Made by a program: the position numbers and the translations under genes
Source of the DNA: Bacteroidales bacterium
GTDB taxonomy: Bacteria; Bacteroidota; Bacteroidia; Bacteroidales; UBA12077
Length of the DNA: 64,000 nucleotides
Direction: 5' to 3'
Assembly (NCBI GenBank): GCA_018334675.1
Contig: JAGXLL010000008.1
Location: 1 to 64,000, forward strand
In this document: positions 1 through 8,535 of the stretch, one piece after another
Layout: every line of letters starts with the position of its first letter
How positions within the stretch are numbered: position 1 is the stretch's first letter
The notes under the pieces: model-generated
The model's database searches: none
What the model was told of the DNA's origin: nothing
What the model saw: the letters and a program-made list of their open reading frames with translations, nothing else

Positions 1-400
1 CCCACCGACCGATAAAGCCCAACGGCAACTTATAGGTTACCTCATCGGTCATCTTCACCCCATTCTCCGTCTCCTCTAAAAAATGCTTATGATGCCAGAA
101 CCGGTAAGGACCAAAACGTTGCTCATCGACAAAATACCATCCCTCCTTCACATGGGTAATCTCGGTGACCCAGGAGGTTCGGACCCCCTTGAAGGGCGAC
201 ACGTAATAGGTGATGATCTGGCCCGGGTACATCTTACCAGAGCTTACGGGCGAAGTCACCTGAAAACCCATATCCCCCGGGGTGATCTCAGTGAGATTCC
301 CGGGTTGGGAAAGGAATTCCCATAACTCCAACCTGCCAACGGTCAACTCCTGCTCGACCAAAAGGGTATGAACCCCCGAATGATTATAGAATGCTGTCAT
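1..400 (-). CDS. SRPBCC-family ligand-binding protein (3' end outside window)
   Basis: The reverse strand reads from an ATG at 398-400 through the window edge without a stop (133 codons seen). The translation carries the pattern of bacterial SRPBCC (START/Bet v1-like) proteins: LWEFLSQPGNLTEITP, then KMYPGQIITYYVSP, SWVTEITHV, YFVDEQRFGPYRFWHHKHFLEE and MTDEVTYKLP. The family forms a helix-grip hydrophobic pocket; the ligand of this subgroup is not known. The start codon directly follows the stop codon of the Bcp gene (stop at 401-403), so the two are almost certainly co-transcribed. Only the last few residues are missing if it has the usual length of about 150 residues. Confidence 0.85.
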   Translation of the reverse strand, partial: MTAFYNHSGVHTLLVEQELTVGRLELWEFLSQPGNLTEITPGDMGFQVTSPVSSGKMYPGQIITYYVSPFKGVRTSWVTEITHVKEGWYFVDEQRFGPYRFWHHKHFLEETENGVKMTDEVTYKLPLGFIGRW

Positions 401-868
401 TTAAACCAAACTTTTTATATGTTCGATGGCCTCCTGCACATGACGGGATGACCGAAACTGAGAATTGAAAACGTGCTGAATGATGCCTTCTCGATCGACC
501 ACATAAGTGACACGACCGGGGATAAGTCCCAGAAAGCTTCGGGGAACACCAAATTTTTTGCGAACCTGATCTTCAGGGTCACTCAGAAGGGTAAAAGGCA
601 GCCGGTGCTTCTCCGCAAAATTTTTATGGCTCTGTATGCTGTCGGAACTGATGCCGATCACTTTTACGCCCTGATCTGAGAAATCTTCATACTGGTCACG
701 GAAACTGCAGGCTTCAGCTGTACAGCCAGGGGTATCATCCTTGGGGTAAAAGTAAATAACCATTGGATATTTACCAAGATGCTCTTTAAGTCTGAAAAGC
801 CGGCCATTTTGATCATCCAGTTCAAAATCAGCTACTTCGTCACCTACTGATATACGTTCTGTGGACAT
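401..868 (-). CDS. bcp: Thioredoxin-dependent peroxiredoxin, Bcp/PrxQ type
   Basis: Cytoplasmic peroxiredoxin that reduces hydrogen peroxide and organic peroxides with electrons from thioredoxin. The 155-residue length and the sequence YPKDDTPGCTAEACSFRD are typical of Bcp: Cys49 is the peroxidatic cysteine in the TPGC motif and Cys54, five residues later, is the resolving cysteine of the two-Cys subclass. Further family signatures are VIGISSDS and LLSDPEDQVRKKFGV. It is followed with no spacing by the SRPBCC gene at 1-400. No Shine-Dalgarno sequence precedes the ATG, as is usual in this phylum. Confidence 0.95.
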   Translation of the reverse strand: MSTERISVGDEVADFELDDQNGRLFRLKEHLGKYPMVIYFYPKDDTPGCTAEACSFRDQYEDFSDQGVKVIGISSDSIQSHKNFAEKHRLPFTLLSDPEDQVRKKFGVPRSFLGLIPGRVTYVVDREGIIQHVFNSQFRSSRHVQEAIEHIKSLV

Positions 869-1020
869 CTCTGCTCTTTTTAACTATAAACCCATCCAAA
901 AAGACTTTGTTTAATTATTAAACTAAAAATATTAAACGTTCAATGGCCCAATTGAAAGAGAAAAATTCAAAAATAACCGCATAAACAAGATCCGGATGTT
1001 TATACAGCCACGCAAAGAAA

Positions 1021-1052
1021 TTTGACACCGGATGAAAGATTCATTAGCTTTG
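1021..1052 (+). promoter_or_regulatory. Predicted promoter of ldh, exact Bacteroidota consensus
   Basis: TTTG at 1021-1024, 20 bases, then TAGCTTTG at 1045-1052 match the -33 TTTG and -7 TAnnTTTG boxes of the Bacteroidota primary sigma factor. Transcription would begin near 1059, giving an untranslated leader of about 105 bases before the ldh ATG at 1166. The rest of the 869-1165 spacer is AT-rich and holds no credible gene. Confidence 0.7.
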
Positions 1053-1165
1053 ATGTGGCAAACCTGTTAAAAATCATGTTCAGGCGATAAACATTTCGGC
1101 GCCTGTCAGGTTAGAACCCCTGGAAAAATCCAGTAAACAATTATTAACCCAGAAAAAACCACAAG

Positions 1166-2104
1166 ATGAAATTAGGAATCATAGGAAGCGGATTTGTAGG
1201 TGCTACGGCCGCCTATGCCATCATGCTCAAAGGCGGAGCCAGTGAGATCGTATTGATCGACAAGAATAAGGAACGGGCTGAAGCGGAAGCCGCTGACATC
1301 CGTCACGCCAGTCCTTTCGTACATCATGTAAAAGTCTATGCAGGTGATTACTCCGACCTGAAGAATGCCAACATGGTGATCATAACAGCCGGTATCAGTC
1401 AGAAGCCGGGCCAGAGCCGTCTTGAGCTTTTGAACCAGAATGCCGCCATCCTGCGCGACATCATGGACCATATCATACATTATGCCAAAGAGAGCCTGAT
1501 CCTGGTAGCCACCAATCCCGTGGACATCATGACGCACATTGCCTCCAAATACGCCCAGGACAAGGGACTTGATGCCAAAAAGGTAATCGGTACGGGCACG
1601 ACCCTGGATACGGCCCGTTTCAGAACCCTGCTGGGCGATCACCTGGGAGTAGACCCGGCCCATGTCCACGGTTATGTCATTGGGGAACACGGCGATTCGG
1701 AAGTGCTCACCTGGTCCATCATCGACATTGGAGGCTTACCCCTGCAGGAATTTGCCAGTCTGCGAGGGGTAGAGATGGGACAAAAGGAGCAGGACATCAT
1801 TGACGATCAGGTGCGCCATGCCGCTTACCATATCATACAAGGGAAAGGCTCCACCTACTACGGTGTGGGCGGGGCTATATCCCGCATCGTGGATATCATT
1901 GAACACGATCACCGCGCCTTTATAACCATCTGTGCGCCTGTCGAGGAAATCGTGGGAGTAAAAAACGTTACCCTTTCTCTGCCCCACCTGGTGGGCGGCA
2001 AAGGGGTAATGGCGCAACTTCCCTTTAAGCTGAGCCCCGATGAAACAAAAGCGCTCAAAAACAGCGCCCAGATACTGAAAGAACAGATCGAAAACATGGG
2101 GTGA
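1166..2104 (+). CDS. ldh: L-lactate dehydrogenase (NAD-dependent)
   Basis: Cytoplasmic 312-residue enzyme interconverting pyruvate and L-lactate with NADH. The N-terminal Rossmann motif GSGFVG (residues 7-12) and Asp32 fit NAD binding. The substrate loop reads SQKPGQSR with Gln79 at the position that is Gln in lactate and Arg in malate dehydrogenases, so I call lactate rather than malate specificity. LDTARF (about 147-152) and the catalytic histidine motif GEHGDS (His175) are present. It stands alone behind its own promoter, with a hairpin terminator after the stop. The lack of alternative carbon enzymes beside it suggests a general fermentative role in recycling NADH. Confidence 0.93.
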   Translation: MKLGIIGSGFVGATAAYAIMLKGGASEIVLIDKNKERAEAEAADIRHASPFVHHVKVYAGDYSDLKNANMVIITAGISQKPGQSRLELLNQNAAILRDIMDHIIHYAKESLILVATNPVDIMTHIASKYAQDKGLDAKKVIGTGTTLDTARFRTLLGDHLGVDPAHVHGYVIGEHGDSEVLTWSIIDIGGLPLQEFASLRGVEMGQKEQDIIDDQVRHAAYHIIQGKGSTYYGVGGAISRIVDIIEHDHRAFITICAPVEEIVGVKNVTLSLPHLVGGKGVMAQLPFKLSPDETKALKNSAQILKEQIENMG

Positions 2105-2116
2105 TAACACATGCAG

Positions 2117-2147
2117 AAAAGGGCCCGGATCGATATAGGCCCTTTCC
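2117..2147. terminator. Bidirectional hairpin terminator between convergent genes
   Basis: AAAGGGCC (2118-2125) pairs with GGCCCTTT (2138-2145) across a 12-base loop. It lies between the stop of ldh and the stop of the convergent DUF4105 gene at 2174. The A-rich and T-rich flanks of the stem let it serve both directions. Confidence 0.6.
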
Positions 2148-2173
2148 TTACAAAAACCAGCTAACCTGCTCCG

Positions 2174-3394
2174 TCAATCCTTCAGGGGAAAAGTCTGTTG
2201 CTTCTTTCTGAGCCGGGCAAAGGGGCAGCAATCAGGAAAAACATTGTCCACGCCCCTGATTACAAACGCAATCAACAGGGGGACCAGGGAAAGGTTCAAA
2301 TGTTGAGGCAGCCATGCCCAGCCGACCAGGTTGAAAGCCAAAAAAACCAGAATAATCGCGTACACCACACCGGCCCGGCTCATCTGATTCCGGACAGCAA
2401 AGTAGAAAAAAACCAGGCCCAGGGGATTGGCCCAGAGCAGGTTGAGGTTCCAGTCCATCTGCTGATGATTGGTGGCAGACCACATGAAAAGAAGCAATAC
2501 TCCCAGCAATCCTATGATCAGTAAAAGAGCAGCATCCAACCACCGTTTAAATCTTTTCCCTCCCCAAAAGGTAATAGCAGCCAAAACAATCCCAACCAGG
2601 GTGAACACCACCACGGGCGTGAAAAAAGGCTTCTCCACACCCGACAGGGCCTCGTTTTTCTTCAGAATAACCTCTTCCGGGGCCATCAGCTGCTGCTTGC
2701 TCCCTGAAGAGTCCAAACGGTATGTATAGCTCATGTTCCTGGAGAGAAAATCGGGGAGATACATCTGTTGCTTAAAACTGGCGATCTTATCGGCGGGCAT
2801 CCCGAGCAGCAAGTCAATGCCCAGCTTCGACCAGGGAACATCATCCAGGTAGATATACAACAAGTCCCGGAAAGAACGAGCCATATAAACAGAGGTATCG
2901 AACATCAGGCTGTCATCGATCTGTCCCTCTGCCACATCCCATATCTTGGTGGAGCAATTGTTATAAAAAAAATCATACAAATAATAGCGGTTCTCGGGCC
3001 GGTAATTGTTCCTGAGAAAAGAAATGATCCTTCTCTTCTCCTCTTGGGTGAGCCGTAGCTTCTCCTCCTTGATCGATCGTCCTTCAGCAGCATAGGCGCG
3101 CACGAAATTGTCCATCCGCTGTATGGCCAGCCGGTACTGCAACTTACCCTTGATAAACTTCCAGTAGAAATTGGGCGTGTTGAAATCGAATACCCCGTAA
3201 TTAAAAATCAAATCGGTGCCACTGGTGGAATCGTTCACCCGGATGGCGCTGTGACCGAAAACAGAGTATAATTCACTTCCCGGGGAACAGGTGATCAGGC
3301 TGATCTCGGCACGGGATGAGAAATATTGGGCATGACCCTCCACCTGGGTAAACAAGGCAAGGGTCAGAATGGTCAAGAGCTTTATTCTCCTCAA
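2174..3394 (-). CDS. DUF4105 (Lnb N-terminal-type) envelope protein
   Basis: This 406-residue protein begins with a signal peptide (MRRIKLLTILTLALFTQVEG followed by HAQ). It then has the DUF4105 domain: LITCSPGSELYSVFGHSAIRV, NYGVFDF, KGKLQYRLAIQ and FFYNNCSTKIWD. The conserved H (GHSA) and C (NNCST) resemble a papain-like fold pair. From about residue 255 onward there are several hydrophobic stretches separated by short charged turns, consistent with about four transmembrane helices, and the tail is basic. Lnb-like proteins in this phylum sit in the envelope and are suspected to act on lipids or lipoproteins; the actual reaction is not known here. It is downstream of ribD on the same strand with a 246-base gap. 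Confidence 0.8.
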   Translation of the reverse strand: MRRIKLLTILTLALFTQVEGHAQYFSSRAEISLITCSPGSELYSVFGHSAIRVNDSTSGTDLIFNYGVFDFNTPNFYWKFIKGKLQYRLAIQRMDNFVRAYAAEGRSIKEEKLRLTQEEKRRIISFLRNNYRPENRYYLYDFFYNNCSTKIWDVAEGQIDDSLMFDTSVYMARSFRDLLYIYLDDVPWSKLGIDLLLGMPADKIASFKQQMYLPDFLSRNMSYTYRLDSSGSKQQLMAPEEVILKKNEALSGVEKPFFTPVVVFTLVGIVLAAITFWGGKRFKRWLDAALLLIIGLLGVLLLFMWSATNHQQMDWNLNLLWANPLGLVFFYFAVRNQMSRAGVVYAIILVFLAFNLVGWAWLPQHLNLSLVPLLIAFVIRGVDNVFPDCCPFARLRKKQQTFPLKD

Positions 3395-3640
3395 GTTCGA
3401 TGGATTTTAATGATTTGGCCTCCAAATATAACAAGCTTTGGCAATATATACAAAATAGCTCCTGTTTGGCACCGGTGGATAAAGAAGAAAGCCACTTCGA
3501 TTGCGAAACGGTAACATAAAAAATATTTCAAAACGGTCTGGCTCTGAGCCTTCCATATTCCTTTTCCGGGAAAATTCGTATACCATTCCGGGCCGAAAAA
3601 ACTTAACCCCCTTAAAATGAATGAATTAAACAAAATTGGC

Positions 3641-4708
3641 TCAGCCATTCCTGAACCAATACAATCGGGTATCCTTCAATTCGGTGGTCTCATAGGAAGC
3701 CACAGCAGGAAAAGAGGGAGCCTTCACCCCTGAATGAAACATCCGGTTCCCCATGAAAACACGGGCCTCATCCCATTGACCTGTGTCAAGGAAACGATGC
3801 AGGGTGTACCTGCCGCCTTCCACAAACACAGAAAGGATCTTCCGCTGATACAGGTAATCAAATATCTGAGGAATGGGGTCGGTTTCAAAATCCAGCCGTA
3901 CCACTTCCACCTTGTATCGTGAAAGTTCCTGCTCCCTGGCATCATCGCTGTTTTGACCGGTGAAGACCACCAGCGGCAGCTCATCATGCACCATCCGGTA
4001 TGTTTCATCGATCTCCAGGTCCCGGTCGATCAAAAGCCTTAGTGGATCCTTCCCGTGCCATTCGCGGACATTGAGGGAGGGATTGTCTTTAAGAGCCGTT
4101 CTCGAGCCCACCAGGATGGCCTGTTCCTCGGAACGCCATTTATGCACCAGGTGCCGCGAAACATCATTGGTGATCCAGATGGGCTGGATGGGATCTTCCT
4201 TCCTTCTTTCCTTATCGAGGAACCCATCCACGGTTTGTGCCCACTTGAGTATGACGTAGGGCCTTTGCCGCTCATGATAAGTGAAAAACCGGCGGTTCAG
4301 ATAACGGCAGGGCCCCTCCAACACTCCGGTTCGCACCTCGCATCCCCCCTCTTTCAGGATTTGGATGCCCCTGCCCGAGACGCGGCTGGAAGTATCTATA
4401 CTGCCAATCACCACCCGGGGTATCCCTTCCTCAACAATGAGCTCGGAACAAGGAGGCGTGTTGCCGTGATGCGAACAGGGCTCCAGGTTCACATACAGGG
4501 TAGACGCAGGAAGCAGGGAGCGGTCCTTTACCGAACGAATGGCGTTGGCCTCAGCATGGGCCTGCCCGTATAGCTGGTGATAGCCTTCACCGATGATTCG
4601 TCCCTGATGCACCACCACCGAACCTACCATGGGATTGGGAGCCGTATTGCCCGAAGCAAGCTGAGCAAGTTCCAGACACCGTTTCATATATTTTTCTTCC
4701 GCACGCAT
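3641..4708 (-). CDS. ribD: Bifunctional riboflavin deaminase/reductase RibD
   Basis: Catalyses two consecutive riboflavin steps: deamination of the pyrimidine and NADPH reduction of the ribose. The N-terminal deaminase domain shows NTAPNPMVGSVVV, the zinc-site motif HAEANAI and the second zinc motif PCSHHGNTPPC. The C-terminal reductase domain starts near RPYVILKWAQTVDG and includes the conserved VEGG at its end. I start at ATG 4706-4708 (MRAEEKYM), five codons after an upstream ATG, because family members begin close to the EKYM segment. With that start it has 355 residues, a normal length. No other rib genes are in the window; prmC diverges from it 55 bases away. Confidence 0.93.
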   Translation of the reverse strand: MRAEEKYMKRCLELAQLASGNTAPNPMVGSVVVHQGRIIGEGYHQLYGQAHAEANAIRSVKDRSLLPASTLYVNLEPCSHHGNTPPCSELIVEEGIPRVVIGSIDTSSRVSGRGIQILKEGGCEVRTGVLEGPCRYLNRRFFTYHERQRPYVILKWAQTVDGFLDKERRKEDPIQPIWITNDVSRHLVHKWRSEEQAILVGSRTALKDNPSLNVREWHGKDPLRLLIDRDLEIDETYRMVHDELPLVVFTGQNSDDAREQELSRYKVEVVRLDFETDPIPQIFDYLYQRKILSVFVEGGRYTLHRFLDTGQWDEARVFMGNRMFHSGVKAPSFPAVASYETTELKDTRLYWFRNG

Positions 4709-4763
4709 TCTGAATATAAACAATTTCTTAAATTTGAAATATCATTCTTCCGGCCGTTGACCC

Positions 4764-5639
4764 ATGAAAAAAGACAAAACCATTCGTGACCTGGTCCATG
4801 AAATGCACTCCGAGCTCAGAGATGTATATCCCGAAAGGGAGCTTAACAGCCTCATCAAGATCGTATTGACCGCCATCACCCATCTGAAAAAACGCCACCA
4901 TCTGCACATCTACCAGGATCAAAAAGCCGATGCGGAACATATCCGGCAAATCAAAGATATAACAAAACAGTTGAAATTGGGTAAACCCATACAACAGATC
5001 CTAGGAGAAACGAAGTTTTATGATCTGACCATCAAAACCTCCCCTGCGGCTCTTATTCCCCGGCAGGAGACAGAAGAACTGGTGGACTGGATGATCAGCG
5101 ATTTGAAAGGCACCCGGGCCAGGATCCTGGATATAGGAACCGGCACGGGCTGCATAGCCATCGCCCTGGCCAGGCATCTGAAAAACGCCCAGGTAGAGGC
5201 ACTCGACATATCCCAGGAAGCACTGAAGCTGGCCCGTGAAAATGCCCGGTTGAACGGGTCCAACATCCGTTTTCTGCAGGCCGATATCTTCAAAGCCCCC
5301 TCTCCTGAAATGCATCCTACCTCGGGCACCTACCAGGTACTGGTAAGCAATCCTCCTTATATCAGGGAATCGGAAAAAATAAGGATGCACCCCAATGTAC
5401 TGGAGCATGAGCCTGGTGAGGCCCTGTTTGTAAGCGATGAAGAACCCCTGATCTTCTACCGTCAAATCCTGGAATTCGCCGATCATTACCTGGATCAGGC
5501 AGGCCTGATCTGGTTTGAGATCAATGAAGCTTTCGGCAAAAAGATGATCAGCCTGCTGGAAGACAAAGGCTACCACAACATCCACCTGAGAAAGGACATC
5601 AACGATAAAGACCGTATGATCAAAGCTCAAAAACCATGA
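4764..5639 (+). CDS. prmC: Peptide chain release factor glutamine methyltransferase PrmC
   Basis: S-adenosylmethionine-dependent enzyme that methylates the Gln of the GGQ motif in release factors RF1 and RF2. An N-terminal helical domain of about 80 residues is followed by the substrate-facing PRQETEELV motif, the SAM-binding ILDIGTGTGCIAIALA and the catalytic NPPY (SNPPYIRES). The length of 291 residues is normal. The stop overlaps the recX start by four bases (ATGA at 5636-5639), so the two are translationally coupled. Its substrate RF2 is encoded 3 kb downstream at prfB. Confidence 0.95.
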   Translation: MKKDKTIRDLVHEMHSELRDVYPERELNSLIKIVLTAITHLKKRHHLHIYQDQKADAEHIRQIKDITKQLKLGKPIQQILGETKFYDLTIKTSPAALIPRQETEELVDWMISDLKGTRARILDIGTGTGCIAIALARHLKNAQVEALDISQEALKLARENARLNGSNIRFLQADIFKAPSPEMHPTSGTYQVLVSNPPYIRESEKIRMHPNVLEHEPGEALFVSDEEPLIFYRQILEFADHYLDQAGLIWFEINEAFGKKMISLLEDKGYHNIHLRKDINDKDRMIKAQKP

Positions 5640-6118
5640 CAGAAGAAGAATACAACAATTACATGGCGAAGGCCGGCAGCCTTTGTGCCAGAAATGAAAA
5701 ATGTGAACAGGACCTGCGGAAAAAACTCTTCCAATGGGGTATCTCAGATGATAACGCCAAAAAGATCATCGAAGAACTAAAAGAATCAGATTTCATCAAC
5801 CATCAGCGCTATGCCATATCCTTTACCCGCGATAAACTCCGGTTCAATCACTGGGGAAAAAAGAAGATCGCCTATGCACTGAAAAATAAAGACATCGAAG
5901 ATCCCTACGTCCGGGAAGCCTTGGAGCAAATACCTGAAGAACAGTATGATAATATCCTGCAGGAAGAGCTGAGAAAAAAGGACCTTGCCCTTAAAACACG
6001 CGATCCAAGGGAAAGAAAGAACAAACTATCCCGGTTCCTGATTCAAAAAGGTTTTGAATCTGGCAAGGTTTTTGAATTTGTTGATACAAGGATGAGAGAG
6101 CAAGACAAAAATGAATGA
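5636..6118 (+). CDS. recX: RecX-family regulator of RecA
   Basis: Small helical cytoplasmic protein of 160 residues expected to bind the RecA filament and inhibit recombinase activity. The repeated three-helix pattern of RecX is visible: LCARNEKCEQDLRKKLFQWG, then FINHQRYAISFTRDKLRFNHWGKKKI and a third segment near the end, RKNKLSRFLIQKGF. It overlaps prmC by four bases. RecA itself is not in the window. It is followed by a 153-base spacer in which I see no terminator or promoter of good quality. Confidence 0.88.
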   Translation: MTEEEYNNYMAKAGSLCARNEKCEQDLRKKLFQWGISDDNAKKIIEELKESDFINHQRYAISFTRDKLRFNHWGKKKIAYALKNKDIEDPYVREALEQIPEEQYDNILQEELRKKDLALKTRDPRERKNKLSRFLIQKGFESGKVFEFVDTRMREQDKNE

Positions 6119-6271
6119 CATGACGGTCTGCACAAATTAAAAACCTGCCGACAGTGAAACTTTTAAGGATTCACCCCGTTTGAGGCAACATATACCGGTA
6201 TCGAAAACAAAAAACAATGAAACAGCACAATCCAACTGAAGCATTACCATTATGGCAAATAACCGAACCCT

Positions 6272-7675
6272 ATGAGCCGATTACCGCAACATAGCGAAAA
6301 AGCGATCCTTCTGCTGCTGATCTTCGCCCTGTCTGCCTGCTCTTCAACCAACGTTGGCAGAAGCAGCGGTAAGAAACCCGGATGGGTCCTGGAGCAGCCG
6401 GTGAACGATGCCTACTATACCGGGATAGGGGTAGCTTCCACCAGTCGGGCCAACTATATGACGGTAGCCAAAAACAATGCGCTCACCGACATGATTTCGG
6501 AGATATCGGTAACAATATCCGGCAACTCCGTGTTACATCAGCTCGAAGATGAAGCTGGCTTCCGGGAGGAGTTTGAATCTTTTACCCGAACCTCCCTCAA
6601 GGATCAACTCGAAGGCTATGAAATGGTAGACAGCTATAAGGGCAAAGACAATTACTGGGTGTATTACCGGTTGCCCAAACAGAAATATCAAAGGCTCAAA
6701 CGTGAAAAACTGGAGCGTGCGAAGGAACTAGCGAAAAATCTTTATGAAAAGGGCATGGAAGCCGAATCCTCTTATGACATTCACCAGGCGCTCAATTACT
6801 ATGGGAAAGCCTTTGACGCCATCAAACCGCATCTCGATGAAGACCTCTCCATCTTTGTGCTCAACCGGGGAAGGATCAACCTGGGCAACGCCCTCTACGA
6901 GAGCATCCAGGAACTATTCAGCTCCATCCGGGTGCAACCCGATCAGGAGGTGTTCCAAATCCGGGCCCTCTCAGGCGATAACGAACCGGTAACGGCCACG
7001 GTCTACTATCAGGGCAACGAAAAGCCGCAACCCGCGGAAGATCTGCCTTTCACCTTCTCGTTCCCCGATCTCAACATCGGGCAAACCGAGTCGGTTCAAA
7101 GCAACGCTTCCGGTAATATAACCTGCAACATCGCTAAGATGGCACCCAAAGGCAAACAGCAAAGAATACAAGCCACCCTGAACACCGATGTCTATTTTGG
7201 TGAAAATTCGGAAGGCACCATCCTGCCCCGGCTGTTTGATGCACAAGGATCCCTGCCCCTGGGATATCTGACTGTTCAGGTCAGGGAGCTTCAGGCCTAT
7301 TTTGAAGCGGAAGAACAAAGCTTTGGCCGCCCGGGCTCATCCCATCCAATAACGGATATCTTCAGGCAGGCCCTGACAAAAAACTTCTTCTCCCTGGTGG
7401 AGGACCGTTCAAAAGCCGATGTCATCGTCAAGGTAAAGGCCAACACCACCAAAGGCAAATTCATGGAACAGTACGACCTGTATACGGCCTGGCTGAACTG
7501 CAACATCAGCGTGATCCATGCCAGTAAGCAAACCAACGTATACAGCACCGGCCTTCAGAATATCAAAGGCATGAAAACCGGGGGATACGATATGGCGGCA
7601 AGAGATGCCCAAAGCAAAGCCAAAGAACAAATACAACAGAAAATCATACCCGAACTTCGAACAATCATCTTTTAA
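6272..7675 (+). CDS. LPP20-like lipoprotein, large form
   Basis: A 467-residue secreted lipoprotein: a short hydrophobic leader ends in the lipobox LSAC (residues 20-23), so Cys23 should be acylated. The segment KPGWVLEQPVNDAYYTGIGVAS followed by helical AKNNALTDMISEISVTISG is the LPP20/FlgT-like beta-alpha domain. A charged helical stretch around residues 125-165 (KQKYQRLKREKLERAKEL) follows, then probable beta-rich C-terminal domains. The function is not established. It lies 19 bases upstream of a second, smaller LPP20-like lipoprotein, and the pair is probably one transcription unit. Confidence 0.8.
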   Translation: MSRLPQHSEKAILLLLIFALSACSSTNVGRSSGKKPGWVLEQPVNDAYYTGIGVASTSRANYMTVAKNNALTDMISEISVTISGNSVLHQLEDEAGFREEFESFTRTSLKDQLEGYEMVDSYKGKDNYWVYYRLPKQKYQRLKREKLERAKELAKNLYEKGMEAESSYDIHQALNYYGKAFDAIKPHLDEDLSIFVLNRGRINLGNALYESIQELFSSIRVQPDQEVFQIRALSGDNEPVTATVYYQGNEKPQPAEDLPFTFSFPDLNIGQTESVQSNASGNITCNIAKMAPKGKQQRIQATLNTDVYFGENSEGTILPRLFDAQGSLPLGYLTVQVRELQAYFEAEEQSFGRPGSSHPITDIFRQALTKNFFSLVEDRSKADVIVKVKANTTKGKFMEQYDLYTAWLNCNISVIHASKQTNVYSTGLQNIKGMKTGGYDMAARDAQSKAKEQIQQKIIPELRTIIF

Positions 7676-7694
7676 CCACTAAACGCTCACTACT

Positions 7695-8294
7695 ATGAAA
7701 GCAAATGCCTACAAATCAATTTATTTACTGACAGCCGCCGCATTTATTCTCAGTGTCGGCCTGTCAGGATGCGGATCTAAGAAGAAAGCCACCAACGTGG
7801 CCGCTGAAGAAGAGGAGTTGATCACCTATTACTGCAGCGGCCCCGACTATCGCACCGATAAAAAACATTTCCGCTCCAATGCCATCGGAGAGAGCAACGA
7901 TCAGATGGTTGCCCGCAAAAAAGCCATGAGCAATGCCAAAGCTGCCCTGGCCGGTCAGATCGAGACCGTCATCAAAGGCACCACCGACAACTACGTAAAC
8001 TCCCGTGAGTTCAACAACGTGGAAGAAGTGGAGGAACGCTTTGAGACCCTCAACCGCGAGGTGGTCAACCAGCAACTCAACAACCTGAAGACCATCTGCC
8101 AGAAGCACACCCGCACCAAGAGTGGCAAATACAAAACCTACCTGGCCGTCGAAATGGGTGTGGATGCACTGGAAGAAGCCATGAAACGCAGACTCTCCAG
8201 AGACAAACAGCTGAAGATCGACTACGACTACGAGAAGTACAAGGAGACCTTCGAAAAAGAAATGGAAAAACTGGAAGAACAGGGAACCTATTAG
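7695..8294 (+). CDS. LPP20-like lipoprotein, small form
   Basis: A 199-residue lipoprotein with signal peptide and lipobox LSGC near residue 26. The mature part contains YYCSGPDYRTDKKHFRSNAI, then KKAMSNAKAALAGQIETVIKG, which resembles the LPP20 domain of its upstream neighbour, and a strongly charged C-terminal helix (KYKETFEKEMEKLEEQ). It follows the larger lipoprotein by 19 bases. I infer that the two act together in the outer membrane or periplasm. There is no sequence clue to a ligand. The transcription unit ends at the hairpin at 8365-8401. Confidence 0.75.
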   Translation: MKANAYKSIYLLTAAAFILSVGLSGCGSKKKATNVAAEEEELITYYCSGPDYRTDKKHFRSNAIGESNDQMVARKKAMSNAKAALAGQIETVIKGTTDNYVNSREFNNVEEVEERFETLNREVVNQQLNNLKTICQKHTRTKSGKYKTYLAVEMGVDALEEAMKRRLSRDKQLKIDYDYEKYKETFEKEMEKLEEQGTY

Positions 8295-8310
8295 AAAATT
8301 TTCAGCGAAA

Positions 8311-8361
8311 TTTTCAGCGCTTAGCGCAGCGCTAAGCGCTGAAAATGTGCGAAAACGAACA
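8311..8361. repeat. AGCGCT palindromic repeat, copy 1
   Basis: Arms AGCGCTTAGCGC (8316-8327) and GCGCTAAGCGCT (8329-8340) flank a single central A, extended by TTTTC and GAAAA on the two sides. Next to it TGTGCG-AAAA-CGAACA (8346-8361) forms a second hairpin. On the reverse strand this is the same composite seen at 20.0 kb and 34.0 kb. It follows the stop of the small lipoprotein by 16 bases. Confidence 0.9.
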
Positions 8362-8364
8362 CTG

Positions 8365-8404
8365 AAAATGGGTTGCCCCCTGGATTGGGGCAGCCCATTT
8401 TCTA
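8365..8404 (+). terminator. Strong hairpin terminator after the lipoprotein pair
   Basis: AAAATGGGTTGCCCC (8365-8379) pairs with GGGGCAGCCCATTTT (8387-8401) with one G-T wobble and a 7-base loop, and the 3' arm runs into T-rich sequence. Confidence 0.8.
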
Positions 8405-8446
8405 ATCACAACTATTTTAGTGCTTAGTTTTTTTTAACTTTTTTTT

Positions 8447-8471
8447 AGTGCTTAGCGCTGCGCTAAGCGCT
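8447..8471. repeat. AGCGCT palindromic repeat, copy 2
   Basis: AGTGCTTAGCGC, a central T, then GCGCTAAGCGCT. One arm carries a T for C substitution relative to copy 1. The short direct repeat TTTTAGTGCTTAG occurs at 8415-8427 and again at the left arm here. It lies between the lipoprotein terminator and the prfB promoter. Confidence 0.85.
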
Positions 8472-8510
8472 AGGTTAATCTAATTGCTGGGTTAATTCAA
8501 AGATATTTGT

Positions 8511-8518
8511 TAGATTTG
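8511..8518 (+). promoter_or_regulatory. Probable -7 box of prfB
   Basis: TAGATTTG matches TAnnTTTG exactly and lies 17 bases before the prfB ATG. A clear TTTG at the -33 position is missing, so this is a partial match. Confidence 0.4.
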
Positions 8519-8535
8519 CAAAAAATCGTTCAATC